Assembly (NCBI GenBank): GCA_028751875.1
Contig: CM054140.1
Span: 47,323,051 to 47,387,050 of the forward strand
Reading direction: 5' to 3'
DNA: 64,000 bases
From: Rapana venosa
Taxonomy: Eukaryota > Mollusca > Gastropoda > Neogastropoda > Muricidae
The notes beneath the pieces were generated by a model. That model had not been told where the DNA came from, did no database searches, and saw only the letters and a list, made by a program, of their open reading frames with translations. The position numbers and the translations under genes were made by a program. This document shows positions 58,701 to 61,117 of this stretch, piece by piece. Position 1 is the stretch's first letter. Every line of letters starts with the position of its first letter.

Positions 58701-59923
58701 CTCTAGAATTAACACTGGTTCCAACTTTCAAAGGTTTTTTTCCCTCTAGAATTAACACTGGTTCCAACTTTCAAAGGGTTTTTTCCCTCTAGAATGAACA
58801 CTGGTTCCAACTTTCAAGGGGATTTTCCTATAAACACTGGTTCCAACGTTCAAGGGGATTTTCGCTCTGGAGTTAACAATGGTTCCAAGACCAACCCTTC
58901 AAAGGGATTTTTGTTCTGGGGTTAACATCGGTTCCAACTTTCAAGTGGACTTTTTTTTTCTCATGAGTAAACACTGGTTCCAACTTTCAAATGGATTTTT
59001 GCTCTAGAGTTAACACTGGTTCCAGCTTTCAAGGGGATTTTTCCTCTAGAGTTAACACTGGTTCCAACTTTCAAAGAGATTTTCCTCTAGAATTAACACT
59101 GGCTCCAACTTTCAAGGGGATTTTCCTCTAGAGTTAACACTGGCTCCAACTTTCAAAGAGATTTTCCTCTAGAGTTAACACTGGCTCCAACTTTCAAAGA
59201 GATTTTCCTCTAGAGTTAACACTGGCTCCAACTTTCAAAGGCATTTTCCCCTAGAGTTAACACTGGCTCCAACTTTCAAAGAGATTTTCCCTCTAGAGTT
59301 AACACTGGCTCCAACTTTCAAAGAGATTTTCCTCTAGAATTAACACTGGCTCCAACTTTTAAAGAGATTTTCCTCTAGAATTAACACTGGCTCCAACTTT
59401 TAAAGAGATTTTCCTCTAGAATTAACACTGGCTCCAACTTTTAAAGAGATTTTCCTCTAGAATTAACACTGGCTCCAACTTTTAAAGAGATTTTCCTCTA
59501 GAATTAACACTGGCTCCAACACTCGAGAGGATTTTTTGTATTGTTTTAAACTCTGGAACCAACACTGGTTCCTACTCTCAAGGAGATTTTTACCTCTTGA
59601 GTCCCCTCTGAAGTTAACAACCCAATTCCCAACATAAAACTCCTCCCTCGGACACCCCGAGACCCTAATGAAATCACCACCTAGTACTGTCTGCAGAACC
59701 AGAAACACCTGCACGCGTGTGTTTCTAAACGCAGCATGTCATACCAGTGATCTCCACTGCTCGGGCCAGGGTGAGCACCAATGCTCTGTTCAGTTCCTCA
59801 GACTCCCCAGCCAGGATGCTCTGCGGGGAGGATCCCTTGGAGTCTGCCACTATGCGGGAGAGTTGAGGCTGAACTTCAGCACTCCCCAAGCTGGTAATCA
59901 GGCGCAGCGCTGTGCTCTCCACG
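34117..59923 (-). CDS. MED23: Mediator complex subunit 23, 3' half (17 coding blocks)
   Basis: MED23 is a large tail-module subunit of the nuclear Mediator complex that links DNA-bound activators to RNA polymerase II. The spliced product matches the C-terminal half of the ~1,370-residue vertebrate protein, as remembered. Landmarks are VESTALRLIT, WCKDML, PPLFLC, NSPEHW, YFGNVCLRFIP, PITYLYNTL, DWRFNEFPN, HAVWHH, GPFLQRF and IDPICDYLY. Coding blocks from the 5' side: 59923-59745, 57671-57473, 56174-56102, 55577-55472, 54486-54415, 53201-53094, 51653-51594, 49813-49706, 47858-47762, 46473-46375, 45645-45505, 44771-~44672, 41682-41610, 40159-39948, 38802-38682, 35482-35397, 34261-34117. The 5' half lies beyond the window. 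Two blocks look damaged and two short conserved segments were not found. Confidence 0.93.
34475..34545 (+). repeat. (AAT)n plus module H
   Basis: AAT run then CAGAATTTATATAGCGCTGA and ATCTTGTAAAAC, in a MED23 intron. Confidence 0.55.
34620..34760. repeat. Candidate dispersed repeat K
   Basis: TTCAGCCATGACAAGCTC and following bases resemble 23020-23080. Part of the downstream text (GGAGTATGGCTGCC) resembles module D. Confidence 0.35.
35397..35482 (-). CDS. MED23: MED23 coding block 16
   Basis: Acceptor TTTCAG|CTG, donor ATCT|GTATCC. Reads LTVELYEILVKVDKHCEHMK, then YIDPICDY, matching vertebrate YMDPICDFLY. Confidence 0.94.
35605..35940. repeat. Unclassified ~330-bp repeat I, copy 1
   Basis: Intronic in MED23. 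Starts near TTGAACGCTCAGAC, passes through TATCTTTTAAGTCTTTC, AATGGACCAAGAAGGCAG and AGAGAGGGATAGAAAA, and ends GGCAGGCCCC-like with CATCCCCA. Copy 2 is at 53988. No tRNA-like head or coding potential. Confidence 0.75.
36245..36360 (+). repeat. SINE tail module D, solo
   Basis: AAAGTCGGAATGCAGCTATC, then CAAATCTCACCAATGG and GAGCTCTAGCCAAGGAAC, in a MED23 intron. Confidence 0.7.
36794..37897 (+). mobile_element. piggyBac-like transposon remnant
   Basis: A 1,104-bp element lies between TTAA sites at 36790-36793 and 37898-37901. Ends are CCCTAGTGGCGC and, inverted, CCCTAGTAGCGC (11 of 12 identical). CCCTAG termini with TTAA targets are the piggyBac signature. Just inside the left end are two palindromes, CCGGAATATTCCGG (about 36816) and CCCGGAATATTCCGGG (about 36854). 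An 81-codon plus frame (37262-37507) resembles the N-terminal part of the piggyBac transposase domain. The catalytic part is missing, so the copy is non-autonomous. Confidence 0.82.
37262..37507 (+). pseudogene. piggyBac transposase N-terminal fragment
   Basis: Reads ITVVESNRYAAEYFASHEIK, the pattern of the helical start of DDE_Tnp_1_7 domains (usually ..IVEETNRYA..). The frame ends at TAA 37505-37507 before any catalytic aspartate region. Recognition rests on this motif and on the CCCTAG/TTAA termini. Confidence 0.6.
38155..38305. repeat. ~50-bp tandem triplication
   Basis: GTGAAATATGCTCTGCT occurs at about 38173, 38221 and 38271 with GCATTATTAGT before and GTGTGGTCACA after. Intronic. Confidence 0.85.
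38682..38802 (-). CDS. MED23: MED23 coding block 15
   Basis: Acceptor CCTCCAG|G, donor GAG|GTAACT. Reads FVREQLRPVIKTEEQLLFLC, then HLIGPFLQRFHHERTRCLME. The GPFLQRF..ERTRC motif is nearly invariant in the family. Confidence 0.95.
39948..40159 (-). CDS. MED23: MED23 coding block 14
   Basis: Acceptor GGTGCAG|GAG, donor GCA|GTGAGT. Reads ESYWVVLNDRILSTINSPVL, then PFRMFGFSTCHSML and LCHAVWHHAGIGQLSHLP. Longest placed block and well conserved. Confidence 0.95.
40285..40525 (+). repeat. SINE B, 5'-truncated
   Basis: Begins within the 5S-like segment (GGTTACCACTTGTTGGATGG) and runs through CAGCTGTAAATGGGTACC and GATGGGCGCCGCCCTCAA to ATGGGACACCTTTACC. MED23 intron. Confidence 0.78.
40990..41275 (+). 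repeat. Repeat F, fragment
   Basis: B box-like GTGGGTTCAAATCTC, then GGGGATATTTACC, AAGTGCAGACCTACCAGTGC and GGGTGGGTTATGAAAAC, as in the fuller copy at 50970-51320. Confidence 0.55.
41610..41682 (-). CDS. MED23: MED23 coding block 13
   Basis: Acceptor GTTGTAG|C, donor CCA|GTGAGT. Reads SSQVPHDRLMDWMNAVGLIL, then TALP, matching vertebrate SQPLVPRENITAWMNAIGLI. Confidence 0.9.
42167..42235. repeat. (CA)n-(TA)n-(CA)n microsatellite
   Basis: CA units flank a TA core; intronic. Confidence 0.92.
42480..42590 (-). repeat. tRNA-like head E, diverged
   Basis: Minus strand: GTGGCTGGACCATTCACCTG, B box-like GTTCAATTTCCAGC, then CCTTTCTTCACAGTTTGACT as in the copies at 1520 and 27650. A 45-bp duplication (ATGAAAAACTTGACATTC) precedes it. 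Confidence 0.5.
42728..43080 (+). repeat. SINE A, complete reference copy
   Basis: Head with A box (ATAGCCTAGTGGTTAGAAC) and B box (GGGTTTGAATCCC), body (TTCAAGGGGATTTTTCCC, GATGAGACTATAAACCGAGG), and tail ending ATCCTCGATATAAAATAA with ATAA repeats. Intronic and antisense to MED23. Confidence 0.88.
43905..44600. repeat. Compound CT/CA array beside a MED23 exon
   Basis: About 700 bp of alternating CT and CA blocks. On the MED23 strand it lies just downstream of the block 12 donor. The 299-residue Thr/Ser/Leu plus frame is an artefact. Confidence 0.93.
44672..44771 (-). CDS. MED23: MED23 coding block 12 with in-frame TGA
   Basis: Acceptor TGTAG|CC. Reads INGKQPPPFPHRDWRFNEFP, then N, as in vertebrates (PFPNCDWRFNEFPN). 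Beyond this the frame meets TGA at 44689-44691. The donor CAG|GTGTGG ending at 44672 restores phase to the next block but keeps the stop; a second donor at 44640 (CAGCAG|GTAGGC) is out of phase. The vertebrate HALHVTCVELMAL segment is absent. Confidence 0.75.
44810..45340. other. Intron between MED23 blocks 11 and 12, no gene
   Basis: Short CCCTTTTCCTCCTTATCT repeats (44817-44885) then unique DNA. Confidence 0.6.
45320..45475. repeat. Two copies of module H
   Basis: CAAGATTCAGCGCTCTAAAA (about 45339) and CAAGATTCAGCACTCTAAAA (about 45421) each run into ATCATCAT/ATCATCATC DNA. Confidence 0.6.
45505..45645 (-). CDS. MED23: MED23 coding block 11
   Basis: Acceptor GACAG|GT, donor AACA|GTATCC. 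Reads GAFKEIRPPTWCLSEDYKTY, then a diverged linker and NPDHDYYILMVSRLVN, matching vertebrate QGWCLSDTY and GRLVDTM. The donor is weaker than the others. Confidence 0.92.
45655..45760. repeat. (CA)n microsatellite
   Basis: CA run with GA and CG variants directly upstream of the block 11 acceptor on the MED23 strand. Confidence 0.9.
46240..46325. repeat. (CA)n microsatellite
   Basis: Two CA runs; intronic. Confidence 0.9.
46375..46473 (-). CDS. MED23: MED23 coding block 10
   Basis: Acceptor TGACAG|AT, donor ATTG|GTAGGT. Reads DHPITYLYNTLFYYEKRLSS, then VPLVKRRLVSAIIG. The split Asp and Gly codons join cleanly to both neighbours. Confidence 0.95.
46620..46702. repeat. (GT)n microsatellite
   Basis: Nearly perfect GT run of about 40 units; intronic. 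Confidence 0.95.
46905..47000 (+). repeat. (ATG)n plus module H
   Basis: GATGATGATG run, then AATGGAATTTATATAGCGTT and CAAGCGCTTTGCATT. Confidence 0.6.
47545..47700. repeat. (ATC)n with LINE-like 3' fragment
   Basis: ATC run then ACACCCAGTGGTGTGTAGGG and CACTCCTGCCTATCCTGGGC, resembling text that follows trinucleotide tails at LINE 3' ends. Assignment is tentative. Confidence 0.35.
47762..47858 (-). CDS. MED23: MED23 coding block 9
   Basis: Acceptor TTTCAG|GTG, donor CATG|GTCAGT. Reads VFDLMIHRLLESLLVKVLDG, then ILDHIGCLYKFH, matching vertebrate VFDIVIHRFLE and LLDHLGGLYKFHD. Confidence 0.94.
47906..48120 (+). repeat. Dispersed repeat J
   Basis: Second copy of the 13308 repeat: CACGCATTCCCCAGCTTAAC, ACCTGGGAATCACTGAGAGA, GCAGCCATACTTGGACTTTA. 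Confidence 0.6.
48298..48655 (+). repeat. SINE A, complete
   Basis: Head (GACGGGATAGCCTAGTGGTT, B box GGTTCGATTCCC), full body and tail ending CCTCGATATAAAAGAATAAA. MED23 intron. Confidence 0.88.
48945..49220 (-). repeat. SINE A, tail and body
   Basis: Minus-strand tail, body and the start of the head region (TTCAAGGGGATATTTTCCC). It ends where SINE C begins, so one element inserted at the edge of the other. Confidence 0.82.
49222..49600 (+). repeat. SINE C, diverged
   Basis: Head-like GATCAGTGGCCTAGTGGTAA, then GGATGCTAGTCTTTCAGGCG and the end AGAGAGAAGTCCCAATCTT. The central core is eroded. Confidence 0.6.
49706..49813 (-). CDS. MED23: MED23 coding block 8
   Basis: Acceptor TCACAG|GCG, donor CCT|GTAAGT. 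36 codons, AYPEKFYYEGIQDLNMPIQH, then QYLPVYFGNVCLRFIP. The YFGNVCLRF core is one of the best conserved stretches of the family. Confidence 0.95.
49905..50560 (-). pseudogene. Degenerate RTE-type LINE C-terminal fragment
   Basis: Minus strand 50185-49934 reads RRKLVWFGCIKHHNSLTKTV, LQGTLEGGRCRGRQRKSWM, then a diverged end, closely matching the C-terminus of the LINE at 61118. Upstream to about 50560, broken frames continue the match (LLYG-like block, IQAFE-like block). Inserted sense to MED23 in its intron. Confidence 0.78.
50685..50805 (+). repeat. SINE tail module D with G tract
   Basis: AAAGTCAGAATGCGGCTACC, a G homopolymer (50727-50747), then TTCTCGCCATTGATGAACC and CAGAGCCATAGCAGAAGAAC. 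Confidence 0.65.
50970..51320 (+). repeat. Repeat F: tRNA-like head, unique body and D tail
   Basis: A box AGCCGAGTGGTTAAGACC, B box GGGTTCGAGTCTC, body (AAGTGCAGAACTGCTAGTGC, GTTTAGTGGGTTACAGAAAC), then tail D (AAATCGGAATGCAGCTACC to GAGCTCTAAGCAAGGAA). A second, unrelated SINE body carries the same tail. Confidence 0.75.
51594..51653 (-). CDS. MED23: MED23 coding block 7
   Basis: Acceptor GTGCAG|AAT, donor CGG|GTAAGA. Exactly 20 codons, NSPEHWRQNNWHEKHMAFHR, matching vertebrate NSPEHWLQNDWHTKHMNYHK. A CA microsatellite directly precedes the acceptor. Confidence 0.95.
51660..51770. repeat. (CA)n microsatellite
   Basis: CA run with CATA and CATGCA variants next to the block 7 acceptor. Confidence 0.9.
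51890..52238 (-). repeat. SINE A, complete
   Basis: Minus strand: GACGGGATAGCCTAGTGGTT head, body, and tail ATCCTTGATATAAAAGAATA. The GT array begins directly at the head end. Confidence 0.88.
52238..52385. repeat. (GT)n then (GTGA)n microsatellite
   Basis: About 115 bp of GT, with CATA variants, followed by seven GTGA units. Confidence 0.95.
52540..53093 (-). repeat. Tandem copies of the block 6 exon end and splice donor
   Basis: Units of ~117-125 bp repeat the last ~18 coding bases of MED23 block 6, its donor (GAGAGGTCAGTGAG on the minus strand) and ~90 bp of intron. Repeated cores start at 52657, 52850 and 52974; the true exon end is at 53091. The spacing from 52657 to 52850 is longer because a ~70-bp SINE A tail fragment (52703-52772, plus strand) lies inside that unit. 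Confidence 0.85.
53094..53201 (-). CDS. MED23: MED23 coding block 6; its 3' end is copied downstream
   Basis: Acceptor GTGAAG|GTG, donor GAG|GTCAGT. 36 codons: VLRNMEDTEGQVRFIIIQYL, then ITRGEFKNRVVDFVRE. The last ~18 coding bases with the donor recur three times in the following intron (52657, 52850, 52974). Confidence 0.93.
53296..53540 (+). repeat. SINE A, 5'-truncated
   Basis: Starts at TTTCGGATGAGACTAAAAAC and ends CCTCGATATAAAAGAATAAA. MED23 intron. Confidence 0.85.
53988..54318. repeat. Unclassified ~330-bp repeat I, copy 2
   Basis: Same order of blocks as 35605-35940: TTGAACGCTCAGACAG, TATCTTTTAAGTCTTTC, AATGGACCAAGGAGGCAG, AGAGAGGGATAGAAAA, ending GGCAGGCCCCCAGCATC. Same orientation relative to MED23 as copy 1. 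Confidence 0.75.
54415..54486 (-). CDS. MED23: MED23 coding block 5
   Basis: Acceptor GTTACAG|TAT, donor CTG|GTGAGT. Exactly 24 codons: YFEALSDMIWRYNILAIDRF, then FLCL. Corresponds to vertebrate EILNDMVWKYNIVTLDRL. Confidence 0.92.
54828..55095. repeat. GT-rich microsatellite region
   Basis: Scattered GT runs and GTGGTGT units separated by ordinary sequence; intronic. Confidence 0.7.
55472..55577 (-). CDS. MED23: MED23 coding block 4
   Basis: Acceptor CTACAG|G, donor AGG|GTGAGT. Reads VLDRLGPRALSSHLRRFCDY, then LAFELAKSTSQLFGR, corresponding to vertebrate VLERIGARAL and FADFLVYEF. Phase is consistent on both sides. Confidence 0.92.
55673..55722. repeat. (CT)n microsatellite
   Basis: About 25 CT units upstream of the block 4 acceptor (GA on the MED23 strand). 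Confidence 0.95.
56102..56174 (-). CDS. MED23: MED23 coding block 3
   Basis: Acceptor ATGCAG|GC, donor TACAA|GTAAGT. Reads PPLFLCIICKNILDENRVPS, then VAYK. Phases match both neighbours, but compared with vertebrates about 15 residues (the ENDIITHFSMQG region) are missing between this and the previous block, so a small exon may be undetected. Confidence 0.85.
56500..56785 (+). repeat. SINE C, diverged copy
   Basis: GTGTGGTCTGGGTGCTATAA, a GATGAGAAACATACCGAGG block, CTCCCTGGGAAGAACAGCCC and the end GTGAAAGTGGTATACCATAT. Confidence 0.65.
56786..57200 (+). repeat. SINE C, complete
   Basis: Head (AGGTCTAGAGGTAACACACC, B box GGGTTTGATC), GTGGTCTGGGTACTAGTC, core AACATAAAAGAACCCACAGC, GC-rich block and the end GACTTAAAAAGAGTGGTATT. 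Lies directly behind the previous copy, in the same orientation. Confidence 0.8.
57262..57465. repeat. (GACACACA)n-like array
   Basis: GACACACAGACATGACA-type octanucleotide units ending eight bases before the block 2 donor. Confidence 0.9.
57473..57671 (-). CDS. MED23: MED23 coding block 2, one base out of frame
   Basis: Acceptor GGGCAG|GT, donor AGAA|GTGAGT. Reads QDSFPMAWCKDML, then TPMAWSSATLQYFPASVAEFF, after which the expected reading (PENKAQLKSTVDTEYAKW) continues in another frame. The length, 199, is one more than the flanking phases allow. The switch falls at the A5 run 57551-57555 or the adjoining GG. Confidence 0.85.
57783..57955 (+). repeat. SINE A, 3' part, within a short tandem repeat
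   Basis: From GTTAAATCCTGTTCCGC to (AATA)n. It lies inside an array of ~34-bp units (ACTTCACACCCTAAGTTAA, 57680-57780 and again 57950-57975), whose AAGTTAAA overlaps the SINE's GTTAAA. Confidence 0.8.
57975..58290. other. Intronic DNA, nothing recognised
   Basis: Unique-looking sequence with no repeat family or coding signal I can support. Confidence 0.5.
58290..58525 (+). repeat. SINE A, diverged, leading into minisatellite
   Basis: B box-like GGGTTCGAACC, then TTTGGACGAGACTATAAACC and AGAGTAGGCCATTGC up to GAACAGATGACATAG, where the 41-bp minisatellite takes over. Confidence 0.7.
58526..59600 (+). repeat. 41-bp minisatellite derived from SINE A, ~25 units
   Basis: Units read GTTCCAACTTTCAAGGGG, then ATTTTCCTCTAGAGTTAACA and CTG. 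This is the SINE A segment between the tRNA-like head and body (TTCAAGGGGATTTTTCCC, TGGAGTTAACATC). Unit types change along the array: GGTTCCAA early, GGCTCCAA with AAAGAG late. It lies in the intron between MED23 blocks 1 and 2. Confidence 0.88.
59745..59923 (-). CDS. MED23: MED23 coding block 1 (most 5' in window)
   Basis: Acceptor TTTTCAG|C and donor ACTG|GTATGA. Reads VESTALRLITSLGSAEVQPQ, then ESEELNRALVLTLARA, nearly identical to the vertebrate segment. It needs two bases from an upstream exon to complete a cysteine codon; I found no such exon before 64000. Confidence 0.92.
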
Positions 59924-59964
59924 CTGAAAACCGTATTGATGTTTTATGGGTTATGCTGTGATTG

Positions 59965-59967
59965 TAC

Positions 59968-60010
<43 letters not shown>

Positions 60011-60021
60011 GGAGGGAGAGG

Positions 60022-60053
<32 letters not shown>

Positions 60054-60078
60054 AGAGAGGGAGGGAGAGGGAGAGAGA

Positions 60079-60139
<61 letters not shown>

Positions 60140-60142
60140 TGT

Positions 60143-60181
<39 letters not shown>

Positions 60182-60185
60182 ACAT
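59965..60185. repeat. (GA)n/(GGGA)n then (GT)n
   Basis: GA DNA with GGGA interruptions passes into a GT run at 60137. A second GT run follows at 60245-60280. Confidence 0.93.
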
Positions 60186-60775
60186 TTCCATAATATACCA
60201 CGGGAAGAAAGAATATGTTCAACAGACAGACTGAGTGAGAGAGAGTGTGCGTGTGCTTGTGTGTGTGTGTGTGTGTGTGTACGTTTCCATAATATACCAC
60301 AGGAAGAAAGAATATGTTCAAAATGCAATGTCTGTTTTAGGGGATGAATTTCATTTTATCGTGGAATGTTCCCACTTAAAACATTTAAGACAACATTTTA
60401 TTCCCTGACATTTTCTTCAACCCATGTCGAGTTATAATTTTTGCAGGCTTATGAAATGTAAATCTCAAAAAGTTCTCGTGTTCCTCTCAAAATCCGTTAA
60501 GATTTGCAGGTATTTCTTGAAATTTTACTTGTCTTTCTCAAGGGTAGCTTGTTTCTTTTAAAGACATTTGTATACTTTAAAAAATGGTCGAGTCTTTAAT
60601 ATTGTTTGCTTATCATTTTGCGATGAACTCTTGCTTTTCAGTTCCTGTTAGTATTGATATTACTTTTGGGTGTATTGCTGTTAAGTTTATTCTCCTGTTG
60701 AATTTGTTTGTAATCCTCCATACCCCAAAAGGGGTGACAGGAATTAAATCTTGAATCTTGTGTGTGTGTGAGGGT
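60186..60775 (+). pseudogene. LINE C-terminal fragment with zinc-knuckle motif and 3' end
   Basis: Plus strand reads [13 protein letters not shown], then across a frameshift [20 protein letters not shown], then KSQKVLVFLS, the C-terminal CxxC...H...C region typical of Jockey/CR1-group LINE proteins. It is followed by a 3' UTR ending TGACAGGAATTAAATCTTGA and GT repeats. The start (CATAATATACCACGGGAAG) is duplicated around a GT microsatellite (60186-60230, 60284-60322). Confidence 0.7.
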
Positions 60776-61117
60776 GTGCGTGCAGGCGTACAGGCGTGCA
60801 TGCATGTGTGCGTAAGTGCATGCATGCATGCATTATACGTGCATGTGTGTTCACCTTTACAGATTCCCAAACCAGATATTATTAGCTTACTTTTTGGATG
60901 AGTCTTCATGAAAGAACTGTAAGGAATTAATATTGTTTAAAGCATGCAATCTTTGCTGAGAAGCTGTCTATTACTTGATAATTACATTACTACTGATGTA
61001 AATTGTGGTCACAACAAAGGACTCTTTCATTGCTACCCTCTTTTAACCAGTTCACTGCCAGAAGAAACCTGATTTAATGTTCCTCCAAGTGCCAGGGTTT
61101 TTTTTACAGTTTTCATC

